From: an uncultured Bacteroidales bacterium
Lineage (GTDB): Bacteria > Bacteroidota > Bacteroidia > Bacteroidales > FEN-979
Length of the DNA stretch: 64,000 nucleotides
Direction of reading: 5' to 3'
NCBI GenBank assembly: GCA_903916595.1
Contig: CAIWXI010000030.1
Location: 79,604-143,603, forward strand
Both the position numbers and the translations under genes were made by a program. Of the stretch, positions 1 to 9,939 are shown one piece after another; the stretch's first letter is position 1; each line of letters begins with the position of its first letter. The notes under the pieces are model-generated. The model made no database searches and had not been told where the DNA came from. It saw nothing but the letters and a program-made list of their open reading frames with translations.

Positions 1-820
1 TAAAGAACCAGACATTGTAATCATGGATGTTAAGCTGGCCGGGAAAATGGATGGGATTGAAGCGGCCAGAGTTCTTACAGAAAACTCCAATTCAGGTATT
101 ATTTTCCTCACTTCGATGAATAAAAGCGAGGTATTCGCTAAGTCTTTCTCACTTAAACCTTACGCTTACCTGTTCAAGCCAGTCGACATAGACCAGATCA
201 GGGCAGCTATTGAGGTTGCTAATTACCAGAGAAATCTTGAAATCACTAACGAACGAATCATTTCTGAGCTCAAGTATGAAATTGAGCAGCGTAAGAAAGC
301 CGAAAAGGAACGTAACCTGAGGTTGCAGGAAAGAATACGCGCCGAACAAAAAGTGAACCAGCTTTTAAAACAAAAGCATCAGATGGAGCTCGATCTCATT
401 AATCGCGAGCTGGCAACTTCATCCATATTTATCAGCCAAAAGAATAAGATCATAGGCTTGATAAAAAAAGACATCAACCGTTTACTGAAAAACGAAACCG
501 TCATTAACCGGAATGAGATTACAAGAGTGCTGAAGACAATCGATGAAAATATCAAATTCGATAACGACTGGTACAGGATAAAAGCTCATTTTGAGAAAAT
601 CCATCCCGGATTCTTTGATCGTCTTCGTAAACTGCATCCACAGCTAACCCCCAACGATCATAAATTATGTGCTTTGCTAAGGATGAATCTGAACACTAAG
701 GAAATTGCGCACATACTGAAAATCACGGCCCCAAGTACAGAAATATCCCGCATCAGGTTGAGAAAAAAGCTGGATCTGAACAAACGCGTTAACCTTACCC
801 AGTTTATCTGCGAAGTCTGA
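1..820 (+). CDS. Response regulator with C-terminal LuxR-like helix-turn-helix, 5' partial
   Basis: The reading frame is open from the window edge, so the gene starts upstream; the first in-frame ATG at 23 falls inside the receiver domain (PDIVIMDV holds the phospho-acceptor Asp region) and is not the start. Visible parts in order: the rear half of a CheY-like receiver, with FLTS (switch Ser/Thr) and YLFKPVD (conserved Lys-Pro); a charged linker of about 100 residues likely to be coiled coil; and a C-terminal region with TPNDHKLCALLRMNLNTKEI and a recognition helix rich in Arg and Lys, as in the LuxR-like HTH of Bacteroidota sensory regulators. It probably acts as a cytoplasmic transcription regulator under an unseen histidine kinase. 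It converges tail to tail with yebC, the two stops being adjacent. Confidence 0.8.
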   Translation, partial: KEPDIVIMDVKLAGKMDGIEAARVLTENSNSGIIFLTSMNKSEVFAKSFSLKPYAYLFKPVDIDQIRAAIEVANYQRNLEITNERIISELKYEIEQRKKAEKERNLRLQERIRAEQKVNQLLKQKHQMELDLINRELATSSIFISQKNKIIGLIKKDINRLLKNETVINRNEITRVLKTIDENIKFDNDWYRIKAHFEKIHPGFFDRLRKLHPQLTPNDHKLCALLRMNLNTKEIAHILKITAPSTEISRIRLRKKLDLNKRVNLTQFICEV

Positions 821-1564
821 TCATCCTAGCTTTTCAGCCATCTCATCGTTAATATGGAGATTGTGGAAAACGTTCTGAACGTCTTCGTCTTCTTCAAGAA
901 TGTCTATCAGTTTAAGCGCTTTGCGTGTTGAATCTTCTTCCAGGGTTACATACGTTCTGGGAATTCTGTGCAGAGAGGCGCTTTCCGGTTCAATGCCCAT
1001 CGATTCGAGCTTCTTCATCATGGAACCGAAATCTTCCATGGCAGTAGTAACAGTGAATGATTCATCTTCAATTTCGATATCCTCAGCCCCCGCATCAATC
1101 AGTGCCATCTCAAACTCATCTTGCACAAGCTCGCCCTTTGGGATTTCAAAAACTCCTTTGCGGTCAAATAAATAGGCCAGAGACCCATTGGTCCCAAGCT
1201 CACCCCCGTGTTTGTTAAAATGTGCCCTGATATTGGAAACCGTTCTCTGAAGGTTGTCGGTGGTACATTCCACGAATATCGCTATCCCATGAGGTCCTTT
1301 GCCTTCATACGTTGTCTCAAGAAGACTTGCTGCATCTTTATCGGTTCCCTTATTGATTGCCCTCTGCAGTGTTTCCTTTGGCATAGAAGCGCCCTTTGCA
1401 TTGGCAATGGCAAGACGAAGCCTCGGATTTCCATCAGGATCAGGTCCGCCTTCCCTTACAGATATTGTAATATCTTTGATTATTTTCGAGAACATCTTAG
1501 AACGTTTTGCATCCAAAGCTCCCTTTTTACGCTTGATAGTGGACCATTTATTGTGACCTGACAT
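821..1564 (-). CDS. yebC: YebC/PmpR family DNA-binding regulator
   Basis: 247 residues, the usual length of the family. The N-terminus MSGHNKWSTIKRKKGALDAK is the family signature, followed by KMFSKIIKDI and GGDPxxNPRLR-type sequence, and later GTNGSLAYLFDRKG. Members fold in three domains and act as DNA-binding regulators or, in newer work on the family, as ribosome-associated factors that help translate difficult motifs. The ATG at 1564 fits the signature exactly. A TAnnTTTG -7 box lies about 57 bases upstream on the same strand. The gene is monocistronic as far as can be seen, convergent with the response regulator and divergent from the lipoprotein gene. Confidence 0.95.
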   Translation of the reverse strand: MSGHNKWSTIKRKKGALDAKRSKMFSKIIKDITISVREGGPDPDGNPRLRLAIANAKGASMPKETLQRAINKGTDKDAASLLETTYEGKGPHGIAIFVECTTDNLQRTVSNIRAHFNKHGGELGTNGSLAYLFDRKGVFEIPKGELVQDEFEMALIDAGAEDIEIEDESFTVTTAMEDFGSMMKKLESMGIEPESASLHRIPRTYVTLEEDSTRKALKLIDILEEDEDVQNVFHNLHINDEMAEKLG

Positions 1565-1620
1565 ACCGTATCTGTTTGTAAATTAACAATGAATAATCTG
1601 ATCTATGGGAAATTCCTGTT

Positions 1621-1628
1621 CAAAATTA
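1621..1628 (-). promoter_or_regulatory. Candidate -7 promoter box of yebC
   Basis: Read on the minus strand the sequence is TAATTTTG, matching the Bacteroidota -7 consensus TAnnTTTG. It would place a transcript start near 1614, leaving a leader of about 50 bases. No clear -33 TTTG is seen at the expected spacing. Confidence 0.45.
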
Positions 1629-1662
1629 ATAAAAAAATCATAGATGATACAAAAACGATTGG

Positions 1663-1670
1663 TAATTTTG
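1663..1670 (+). promoter_or_regulatory. Candidate -7 promoter box of the Ig-like lipoprotein gene
   Basis: TAATTTTG on the plus strand matches TAnnTTTG. A start near 1677 gives a leader of about 24 bases before the ATG at 1701, which supports that ATG over the upstream alternative at 1644. Confidence 0.5.
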
Positions 1671-1700
1671 GAAGCGATAAGGCCATCAATTCCGTTTCAA

Positions 1701-3521
1701 ATGAAATATCAGGGGAAATACATTTTGGTTCTGTTTTTACCATTCTTCTTAATACTCTGCGGATGTGCCAATCAGGTTGCACCTGAAGGTGGCCCAAAGG
1801 ACACTAAACCACCACGAGCCGTGGAATGCGACCCGCCTAACTTTTCGACTAACTTTAAAGAAAACAGCATTAAAATCGATTTCGATGAATTTATTGCTCT
1901 TAAAAATCAGGCCACTGAGGTAACCGTGTCCCCTCCTCTGAAAACCATTCCTGACCTCAGGCTAAGAGGAAAAAGTCTGGTCATAAAACTGGAGGATACC
2001 CTGGCCGCCAACACTACCTATTCTATTGATTTTGGCAAATCTATTTCTGATATCACCGAAAATAACGCCTTTGCAGGCTTTTCCTATGTTTTTAGCACCG
2101 GACCTTTTATCGATTCCCTAAGCCTTCGCGGAACCGTAATAAATGCTTTTGATCTGATCCCTCAGAAGGACGTGTTTGCGCTTCTATACATCAACAACAA
2201 CGACACTCTTGCTCTGGATTCTTTACCCCTGAAAGTGAAACCATATTATGTAACAAAAACCAATGAGAAAGGAGAATTTCTTTTCCACAACCTGAGGTCT
2301 TCTCCCATGAAACTCACAGCCCTTTCTGATCAGAACGGGAATCTTATCTTTGATCAGGCCAGTGAGAGAGTGGGGTTCAGCGACAGCCTGGTACATCCCG
2401 CGTATATCCCGAAACCCAAAATAGATTCTTCTGAAATACAAAAAGACTCATTGAATGCCGCTACAGACACGGCTGCTATTAAACCCCCGAATTCAAAACA
2501 CTCAAAAAATATTACTAAAGCTTCGAGCGACACTACTAAAAAAGATTCCATTGAATTAATGTCTGCAATACCAAACAACCATCTGCTACTCTTTGATAAC
2601 GCCGATTCGATCCAGAGAATACAGAAAACGCTGGTGGTTAAAAAAGGTCTGGTACTTATCACATTCCGCTTTCCAACCAAAGAGATAGCAATTAAACCTT
2701 TGAACTGTGACACATCACGGCCCTGGGCTTTCGAAGAATATTCAAGCCACAAAGACTCATTGTATCTCTGGCTTGCCAATTCCCAGATGGACTCACTGAT
2801 CCTAAGGGTTTCCCAGGATACTACCCTGGTTGATACACTTAAAATTGAACTATTAAAAAAAGACGATAAATCTGCGGCCAAGAAAAAAGATCAGGGAAAG
2901 GTTTTCCTGGGAGTAAGCAATAATGCCAGTTCAGCAGCATTTAATCAGTTTGCCGGAAATTTTTTAATCACCTTTTCCTATCCTCTTAGCTCGGGTAAGC
3001 TTAGCCTTGTAAGGCTGATCCAGGAGAAAGATACGCTTAAGCCTAAAATTTATTATACCGATAGCCTGAGGCGTTCTATTGTTATTGAAACAAAGTGGAA
3101 AGAAGATAGAAATTATTCGGTTTTTGTGCCTGATTCAGCCTTTATCGGGATCAACGAACTGGCCAATGATACGGTTAGGATCAGGTTTAAAACCAAGCAG
3201 GCAAGAGATTTCGGGAACCTTATCCTGGAAATTGACATGTCGAAACATCCCGGTTATTACCTGATTCAATTACTGAATGAAAGGGATGCAGTTTTAGCGG
3301 AAAAGAAAATCAATTCAAACGGAAAAGTAAAGTTTGAATACTTGAACCCGGGAAAGTTTAAAGTGAAAGCTATTTACGACCGTAACCATAACGGCCGCTG
3401 GGATACAGGAAGTTTCAGAAAGAATATACAACCTGAGGAAGTCCTGTTTCTTCAAAAAACCATTGAAATCAGAGCAAACTGGGACGTTGAAGAAAAATGG
3501 GCTACCTCTTCAGCTTACTAA
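1701..3521 (+). CDS. Ig-like domain lipoprotein of Bacteroidota
   Basis: 606 residues from the ATG at 1701. I chose this start because it places a signal peptide (MKYQGKYILVLFLPFFLIL) directly ahead of a lipobox LCGC with the lipidated Cys at residue 22; the ORF extends to 1644 but that would bury the signal. After Cys22 comes APEGGPKDTKPPRAV, then a bacterial Ig-like (SbsA-type, Big_5-like) domain to about residue 135, with IDFDEFIALKN and STGPF. The middle is a long Ser/Lys/Asp-rich beta stretch. A second Asp/Asn-rich element, DRNHNGRWDTG, lies near the C-terminus. Such proteins are widespread in Bacteroidota and have no firm function; surface or periplasmic exposure is inferred. Confidence 0.8.
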   Translation: MKYQGKYILVLFLPFFLILCGCANQVAPEGGPKDTKPPRAVECDPPNFSTNFKENSIKIDFDEFIALKNQATEVTVSPPLKTIPDLRLRGKSLVIKLEDTLAANTTYSIDFGKSISDITENNAFAGFSYVFSTGPFIDSLSLRGTVINAFDLIPQKDVFALLYINNNDTLALDSLPLKVKPYYVTKTNEKGEFLFHNLRSSPMKLTALSDQNGNLIFDQASERVGFSDSLVHPAYIPKPKIDSSEIQKDSLNAATDTAAIKPPNSKHSKNITKASSDTTKKDSIELMSAIPNNHLLLFDNADSIQRIQKTLVVKKGLVLITFRFPTKEIAIKPLNCDTSRPWAFEEYSSHKDSLYLWLANSQMDSLILRVSQDTTLVDTLKIELLKKDDKSAAKKKDQGKVFLGVSNNASSAAFNQFAGNFLITFSYPLSSGKLSLVRLIQEKDTLKPKIYYTDSLRRSIVIETKWKEDRNYSVFVPDSAFIGINELANDTVRIRFKTKQARDFGNLILEIDMSKHPGYYLIQLLNERDAVLAEKKINSNGKVKFEYLNPGKFKVKAIYDRNHNGRWDTGSFRKNIQPEEVLFLQKTIEIRANWDVEEKWATSSAY

Positions 3522-3524
3522 GAC

Positions 3525-3827
3525 CTATGCCTCAACGCATTGATTGATACAATCAATCACCTGAGCCAGAGTTGTAACTTTAAGTGAATAATGAATCGTC
3601 TTACCATCCCGTTTTGATTCAAGAATACCTTTGTTTTTCAGGATGTTCAGATGATGTGATGCCGAAGCCTGTTCGATATTCAGGTTTTCGTATATTTCAG
3701 TGACCGTAAGTTTCTTGTTATCAGTAAGCAGGTCGATAATTGCAATACGCATCGGATGGGCCATGGCTCTAAGCTTGCTTGCAGCTGTTTCCAGTTTCTG
3801 AAGATCTAAAGTCGGTTTCTTCTTCAT
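3525..3827 (-). CDS. ArsR/SmtB family winged-helix regulator
   Basis: 100 residues from the ATG at 3827; a TTG nine bases upstream is possible but less likely. The helix-turn-helix is clear: MAHPMRIAIIDLL, LTVTEIYENLNIEQASASHHL, then the wing KRDGKTIHYSL. No CxCx(n)-type metal-binding cysteines are seen in the recognition helix region, and the only Cys is in DCINQCVEA near the end, so a classical ArsR metal site is not apparent. It likely represses its own promoter. It is convergent with the lipoprotein gene (3 bases apart) and sits upstream of no obvious resistance gene, so its target is unknown. Confidence 0.88.
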   Translation of the reverse strand: MKKKPTLDLQKLETAASKLRAMAHPMRIAIIDLLTDNKKLTVTEIYENLNIEQASASHHLNILKNKGILESKRDGKTIHYSLKVTTLAQVIDCINQCVEA

Positions 3828-3854
3828 GGTAATCAAGGTTTTAATTTCTACACA

Positions 3855-3862
3855 AATATAAA
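3855..3862 (-). promoter_or_regulatory. Candidate -7 promoter box of the arsR-like gene
   Basis: TATATTTG on the minus strand, matching TAnnTTTG, about 28 bases upstream of the ATG at 3827. Confidence 0.5.
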
Positions 3863-3867
3863 AAAAT

Positions 3868-3884
3868 ATTGCACGCTAATATAT
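3868..3884. promoter_or_regulatory. Short palindrome just upstream of the arsR-like -7 box
   Basis: ATATT and AATAT flank GCACGCT in a perfect inverted repeat. It lies just upstream of the -7 box, where an ArsR-type autorepressor would bind. The region is AT-rich, so chance is a real alternative. Confidence 0.25.
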
Positions 3885-3901
3885 ATGTATATATTTTTCT
3901 G

Positions 3902-5539
3902 TTAAATCTTAAACAGCTGAATGAAACTGAAGGTCTTTCCGTTGAACAGGCCCTTATCGCTTAGCTTTAGATTTGGGATCACGAGAAGCGCCATGAACGA
4001 AAGCGTCATGAAAGGGGCCCGAAGCGGGCTTCCAAGCGCTTTAACCAAAAGGTCCATCCGATGGTATTTTTCGGCCACAACATGGCCATTCTCGACAGTC
4101 ATAATCCCCGCGAAAGGCAGAGGTAAAACTTCTTCCATTGTTCCATCAACCAGAGAGATTCCTCCTTTATTTCTGATTATCAAATTAATAGCCCTTACAA
4201 TAGATTCATCATCAGTTCCTGCCGCAACGATATTATGACTATCGTGGGCCACACATGAAGCTATCGCACCTCTTTTCAGGCCAAGGCCCTTAATAAATCC
4301 TATTCCTGCACCACTTTCTGAATACCTGTTTTTAACTACAAGTTTTAGTATGTCTCTCTCCGGATCACTAATTACACATCCACCGGCAAGTATGGGTTCA
4401 AGCTCCAGGCTCCCTGTGATTAACTGTCCATCGTAAGCCTCCTGTAAACAGATCCTTCCGGCTTGCTGTTTTACCTGGATGCTATCCGCCGAAATTTCAC
4501 CGATATTGAAATTGTTAAACGGAATCTCAGTAACAGCAGAGATGAGTGTCAGACCTCGTTCTGCAACCTTAACCCCATCAATATAAGTCTCCAGAATATT
4601 AAAATCATTCAGGTTGTCAACAATGATAAAATCAGCACAATCGCCCTGTTGAAGAAGTCCCGACCCGAGCTTATAATGTTGCACCGGATTGAGCGTACAG
4701 GCCCTTAACACATTAAATAGCCCGAGGCCCTTACCCAAAGCTCTTCTCACAAGGACGTTGATGTGACCTTCAACCAGGTCATCAGGGTGCTTGTCATCGC
4801 TGCAAAACATTACCATTTCAGGATATTCATCAATAAGATCTGATAATTCCCCGAAATTTCTGGCAGCACTTCCTTCCCGGATCAGGATCTTCATCCCATA
4901 TTTAATTTTCTCTATTGCCTCTTCCTTTGTAAAACATTCATGATCGGTAGTGATTCCAGCCTGGATGTATCTTGCTAAATCATCACCCCTTAATCCCGGA
5001 GCATGCCCGTCGACAGGTTTACCGTATTTCGCAGCTAATTCTATTTTTGCCATCACCTCCGGATCTTCAAATAATACTCCCGGAAAATTCATCACTTCAG
5101 AAAGATACCGAACTTCCTTCATCGAAAGCAGTTCTTCGAGCTCCATAAGTCCAAGACTTGCGCCAGATGTTTCGAACGATGTGGCAGGAACGCAGGAGGA
5201 TGCACCGAAGTTAAACTTAAACGGAACTTTTTTCCCATTCTCTATCATAAACTTAACCCCCGCTACACCAAGTACATTGGCGATCTCATGAGGGTCAGAA
5301 ACCGTTCCGACAGTTCCATGAACCACGGCCAGCCTTGCGAATTCCGAAGGAATGAGCATGGAACTCTCGATGTGTATGTGAGCATCGATCAAACCCGGAA
5401 GTATAAAGTGATCAGAAGAAGCAGGCCCTTCCATGATTTTTTTCACAATCCCGTTTTCCACAAGAATGCTGCCCGTGAAGATCCTTTTTCCGACTACATC
5501 TACGATGTTACCCGAAACAGTAAAGCTGTTCTTTTCCAT
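3902..5539 (-). CDS. ade: Adenine deaminase
   Basis: 545 residues, full length for the Ade (adenine deaminase 2) family of the amidohydrolase superfamily, which turns adenine into hypoxanthine and ammonia in purine salvage. Metal-binding motif DAHIHIESS is at residues 52-60, SDPHEIANV at about 81-89, GHAPGL at about 178, and SDDKHPDDL at about 247-255. The C-terminal part contains VAHDSHNIVAAG, as in the family. The ATG at 5539 gives the expected N-terminus with a small composite beta domain. The gene follows rlmN on the same strand, separated by the octamer repeat tract. Confidence 0.95.
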   Translation of the reverse strand: MEKNSFTVSGNIVDVVGKRIFTGSILVENGIVKKIMEGPASSDHFILPGLIDAHIHIESSMLIPSEFARLAVVHGTVGTVSDPHEIANVLGVAGVKFMIENGKKVPFKFNFGASSCVPATSFETSGASLGLMELEELLSMKEVRYLSEVMNFPGVLFEDPEVMAKIELAAKYGKPVDGHAPGLRGDDLARYIQAGITTDHECFTKEEAIEKIKYGMKILIREGSAARNFGELSDLIDEYPEMVMFCSDDKHPDDLVEGHINVLVRRALGKGLGLFNVLRACTLNPVQHYKLGSGLLQQGDCADFIIVDNLNDFNILETYIDGVKVAERGLTLISAVTEIPFNNFNIGEISADSIQVKQQAGRICLQEAYDGQLITGSLELEPILAGGCVISDPERDILKLVVKNRYSESGAGIGFIKGLGLKRGAIASCVAHDSHNIVAAGTDDESIVRAINLIIRNKGGISLVDGTMEEVLPLPFAGIMTVENGHVVAEKYHRMDLLVKALGSPLRAPFMTLSFMALLVIPNLKLSDKGLFNGKTFSFIQLFKI

Positions 5540-5572
5540 AAAGTATGTTTAGCAAGTTGCGTCCTGCCGAAA

Positions 5573-5648
5573 ATTTCACCATTTCACCATTTCACCATTT
5601 CACCATTTCACCATTTCACCATTTCACCATTTCACCATTTCACCATTT
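5573..5648. repeat. Octanucleotide tandem repeat, CACCATTT x 9.5
   Basis: Seventy-six bases of essentially perfect 8-bp repeats between ade and rlmN. The right end lies inside rlmN: the last residues (about EMVKW) and the stop codon of RlmN are written by the repeat. Because the stop falls within the first few units read from the gene side, gain or loss of distal units would not change the protein. Confidence 0.97.
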
Positions 5649-6694
5649 GTACTCCCTGCCAGCTGCCCGCAGGCTGCCTCAATATCCTTGCCACGGCTTT
5701 TACGGATATTGACTACCATATTTTTCTTCTCAAGGAAATCTGCAAATTGCGTCATTTTTTCCTGAGCCGAGGGAAATAAGCCCGTTCCTTCAACCGGATT
5801 GTATTCCAGCAGGTTTATTTTTACAGGGAAATTTTTACAAAAAGCCGCGAGCTCCCTTGCATCGGACAGGGAATCGTTGATGCCATTGAACAGGATATAT
5901 TCAAGTGTAAAACGCTTGCCTGTTTTACGGTAATAATATTTCAGTGCTTCCATAAGTTCATCAAGGGGATGCTTCAAATTGTACGGAAGGAGACGGTTTC
6001 TTTTTTCATTTCCTGCAGAATGCAAGGATACCGCCAAATGGCATTTCATATCATCATCGGCAAATTTCTTTATCATTTTGGGGATCCCCAGGCTTGAAAC
6101 CGTGATCCTCTGTGGCGACATCCCCAACCCATCAGCAGAAGTAATCATCTCTACCGATTTTTTTACGTTCTCATAGTTAAGCAAAGGTTCACCCATACCC
6201 ATATAAACTATGTTTGACAAGCCCGCCGGGCTATTCGTTCGTTCAAAGGCTAGTTTATCAAGATAAGCCACCTGGTCAAATATTTCACCTGCAGTGAGGT
6301 TGCGTTTGAAACCCAGCATGCCTGTTGCACAGAACACACAAGCAAGCGGGCAGCCCACCTGAGAAGAAACACAAGCTGTAAACCTCCCCCCTGAAGGGAT
6401 CAGAACACCTTCAATGATAGATCCGTCGAAAAGACCAAATGCAATTTTCACTGTGCCGTCAGCACTTTCCAGCGTTTTTACAGGAGTCGCCTTTTGAAAT
6501 GTGAAATTAATCTTCAGAAGCTCTCTGCATGTCTTAGAAAGATCGGTCATATCTTCAAAAGATGCACACTGCTTTTTCCAAAGCCACTCAAAAACCTGTC
6601 TCCCCCGAAATGGCTTTTCTTTATTCGTAATAAAAAAAGACTTTAAGTCTTCCGGAGAAAGGTCACGGATGTCGGAAATCAATTTACCACTCAT
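5624..6694 (-). CDS. rlmN: Dual-specificity RNA methyltransferase RlmN
   Basis: 356 residues from the ATG at 6694, which overlaps the end of the upstream DUF4468 gene by 11 bases (translational coupling); a TTG 12 bases upstream is the alternative. It is a radical-SAM enzyme methylating C2 of A2503 in 23S rRNA and A37 of some tRNAs. The 4Fe-4S motif CPLACVFC is at about residues 115-122, GMGEPLLNY follows, and the C-terminal catalytic Cys is in EAACGQL at about residue 342. The N-terminal helical domain has PFRGRQVFEWLW. The extreme C-terminus and stop lie in the octamer tract, so the last few residues are unlikely to be conserved. Confidence 0.96.
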   Translation of the reverse strand: MSGKLISDIRDLSPEDLKSFFITNKEKPFRGRQVFEWLWKKQCASFEDMTDLSKTCRELLKINFTFQKATPVKTLESADGTVKIAFGLFDGSIIEGVLIPSGGRFTACVSSQVGCPLACVFCATGMLGFKRNLTAGEIFDQVAYLDKLAFERTNSPAGLSNIVYMGMGEPLLNYENVKKSVEMITSADGLGMSPQRITVSSLGIPKMIKKFADDDMKCHLAVSLHSAGNEKRNRLLPYNLKHPLDELMEALKYYYRKTGKRFTLEYILFNGINDSLSDARELAAFCKNFPVKINLLEYNPVEGTGLFPSAQEKMTQFADFLEKKNMVVNIRKSRGKDIEAACGQLAGSTNGEMVKW

Positions 6695-7235
6695 CCTTTT
6701 TGACAACAGTAGGTTTCATTTTTTCTTTTAGTGTCAAAACCAGTCTTTGCATAGTAGTGTCGACCTGGAATAGATACAAATCCCAGTTTGGATTGTATGC
6801 CGGGTCAGATTTGTTCATCCATTTTTCGATTGGATATCGTGAGGCCAGTTTTAAACTGAAATCTGTGATTGTATAGCGGAACCGGTTTTCCTTGAATTCT
6901 ATCTTAATAAGGTATGTGACCATACCTCCATCAGTGTGAGCGCCGGTTTTACTGTCACTGTTATAGATCCTCAAACGGCCCAGGCCTTCCACCTTGCCAT
7001 TGGTCCTGTCCTGGACCGAGAATACCGAAGCCGGACTGAGATAATAATAGCCAAACCACTGAATGGCTTTGTCATACAAGTAACCCGGGTTACCCTCCTG
7101 GTTTACAACATCTTTATAAGTGATCTTGTTTGTCTCCGGGTCAACCGGCAAACCGGTAGATGCAGTCTGGGCAGAAACTTCATATAACAAACTGCAGCCC
7201 AGAAGTATATTTATTAAAATTAAAGAAAACTTCAT
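6684..7235 (-). CDS. Exported DUF4468 domain protein
   Basis: 183 residues. A signal peptide (MKFSLILINILLGCSLLYEVSAQ) is followed by a DUF4468-like start, LPVDPETNKITYKDVV, then YDKAIQWFGYYYLSP and a beta-rich core that ends in ITDFSLK and a WMN-containing segment. DUF4468 proteins are common in Bacteroidota, with a predicted TBP-like fold and no known role. The gene is first of a probable DUF4468-rlmN-ade unit, has its own -7 box, and ends with an 11-base overlap with rlmN. Confidence 0.8.
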   Translation of the reverse strand: MKFSLILINILLGCSLLYEVSAQTASTGLPVDPETNKITYKDVVNQEGNPGYLYDKAIQWFGYYYLSPASVFSVQDRTNGKVEGLGRLRIYNSDSKTGAHTDGGMVTYLIKIEFKENRFRYTITDFSLKLASRYPIEKWMNKSDPAYNPNWDLYLFQVDTTMQRLVLTLKEKMKPTVVKKDEW

Positions 7236-7273
7236 GGCGAAAAAGATTTAAACCGGGTATAAATTCATTTTCT

Positions 7274-7281
7274 CAAAACTA
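7274..7281 (-). promoter_or_regulatory. Candidate -7 promoter box of the DUF4468 gene
   Basis: TAGTTTTG on the minus strand matches TAnnTTTG and lies about 39 bases before the ATG at 7235. Confidence 0.45.
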
Positions 7282-7296
7282 CGAAAAATTGGCAAT

Positions 7297-7325
7297 AAAA
7301 AAACCCCGCGGTTGCAGGGTTTTTT
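7297..7325 (-). terminator. Intrinsic terminator after groEL
   Basis: A hairpin with arms AAAACCCTGC and GCGGGGTTTT (one mismatch, small loop) is followed by a run of T on the minus strand, about 20 bases past the groEL stop. The A run on the other side means it could also act on the opposite strand. Confidence 0.85.
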
Positions 7326-7343
7326 AAACAAAAGATTGTGATT

Positions 7344-8990
<1,647 letters not shown>

Positions 8991-9039
8991 TTAAATTTTA
9001 AGGGTTACAATGTGAATGATTCATGAATGTGATTGATGA

Positions 9040-9318
9040 TCAGATAACAGCTACGATATCAGATTCGCGCATGATGAGATAGTTTCCGCCATCAATAGTA
9101 ATCTCTGTTCCGGAATATTTTCCATAGAGAACAACGTCACCAACTTTAACTGTCATTGGTTCGTCTTTCTTGCCGGGACCAACAGACACAACAGTACCTT
9201 TCTGCGGTTTTTCTTTTGCAGTGTCAGGAATAATAATTCCGCCTGCAGTTTTTTCTTCTGCCTGCGCTGGTTCAACCAGAACGCGGTCTGCCAGGGGTTT
9301 AATCTTAAGTTTTGCCAT
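9040..9318 (-). CDS. groS: Co-chaperonin GroES (10 kDa)
   Basis: 92 residues with the family signature [20 protein letters not shown], the mobile loop [18 protein letters not shown] and the roof and C-terminal region with [13 protein letters not shown]. It caps the GroEL ring. First gene of the groES-groEL operon. The upstream 170 bases have no CIRCE element; an inverted TGTCA/TGACA repeat is listed separately. Confidence 0.99.
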   Translation of the reverse strand: MAKLKIKPLADRVLVEPAQAEEKTAGGIIIPDTAKEKPQKGTVVSVGPGKKDEPMTVKVGDVVLYGKYSGTEITIDGGNYLIMRESDIVAVI

Positions 9319-9452
9319 TTTAATACTATTAAAAGTTAAACATTATGAATTTCACTTTATTCTATTCCTTCATAGTCAGAAACCATGCCAAAGCCATATC
9401 CGGGAACATTAAAGACAATTTTTCAGCTAATTACTTAATAAAAAAAATAGCT

Positions 9453-9477
9453 TGTCATATTTTCTGACATTCTGACA
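9453..9477. promoter_or_regulatory. TGTCA/TGACA repeats upstream of groES
   Basis: TGTCA and TGACA form a perfect inverted repeat with a 7-base spacer (9453-9469), and a second TGACA follows 3 bases later (9473-9477), giving an ATTCTGACATT-like direct repeat. It lies in the only intergenic space ahead of groES-groEL, about 135 bases from the start codon, and could be an operator. No protein is known to me for it. Confidence 0.3.
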
Positions 9478-9486
9478 TTAACCCGA

Positions 9487-9521
9487 CAAAAAAAGCTGTT
9501 CCTGATAATAGGAAACAGCTT
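9487..9521 (-). terminator. Intrinsic terminator after secG
   Basis: On the minus strand, AAGCTGTTTCCT and AGGAACAGCTT form a stem with one bulged T, followed by a run of seven T. It lies about 30 bases after the secG stop and separates that operon from groES. Confidence 0.85.
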
Positions 9522-9549
9522 AATACTCTTGTAAATGATGAATCAGAAT

Positions 9550-9888
9550 CTATTTTTTCTTCTCTGCCGGATTAGGCTGAAAATCTTTTACAGGCGCTGT
9601 TTTTGACTGGTCTATTTGTTTCTTGATTTCGCTCTCCTGAACGGGGGTTGCACCCTGATTCTTCGGGATCGAAAAAATTGAAGCCAGGCTGAGAAACAGC
9701 AATATTATTGCGAGAGTCCAGGTAGTCTTTTCCAAAAAATCAGCTGTTTTTCTTACTCCCATATACTGATTTGATGAAGCGAAATTTGAGGCAAGTCCGC
9801 CACCTTTTGAATTCTGAACCAACACAACTAAAACCATCAGTGCAGATGAGATCAGAATAAGTACTGAAACAACAATGTAAACACCCAT
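9550..9888 (-). CDS. secG: Preprotein translocase subunit SecG
   Basis: 112 residues. Two membrane segments (residues 3-22, VYIVVSVLILISSALMVLVV, and about 55-75, TWTLAIILLFLSLASIF) flank the conserved cytoplasmic loop QNSKGGGLASNF. SecG assists SecYE in moving proteins across the inner membrane. The Lys- and Pro-rich tail is typical of Bacteroidota SecG. It is the last gene of the sigma-54 activator-lptE-TPR-secG run, 51 bases after the TPR gene and followed by an intrinsic terminator. Confidence 0.93.
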   Translation of the reverse strand: MGVYIVVSVLILISSALMVLVVLVQNSKGGGLASNFASSNQYMGVRKTADFLEKTTWTLAIILLFLSLASIFSIPKNQGATPVQESEIKKQIDQSKTAPVKDFQPNPAEKKK

Positions 9889-9939
9889 AATTCAAATTTT
9901 GTAAAATTATTTAACGCTTTATTGAGTCACCAACCAGGC

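Noticed and set aside
5288..5779. 163-residue plus-strand frame across the octamer tract
   Set aside because: Repeat-derived HHFTISPF pattern and antisense to ade and rlmN; not a gene.
9319..9486. Sigma-54 promoter TTGGCATGG...CTGA upstream of groES
   Set aside because: The GG is present but the -12 GC at ten bases' spacing is not (GA instead), and no enhancer site is apparent.
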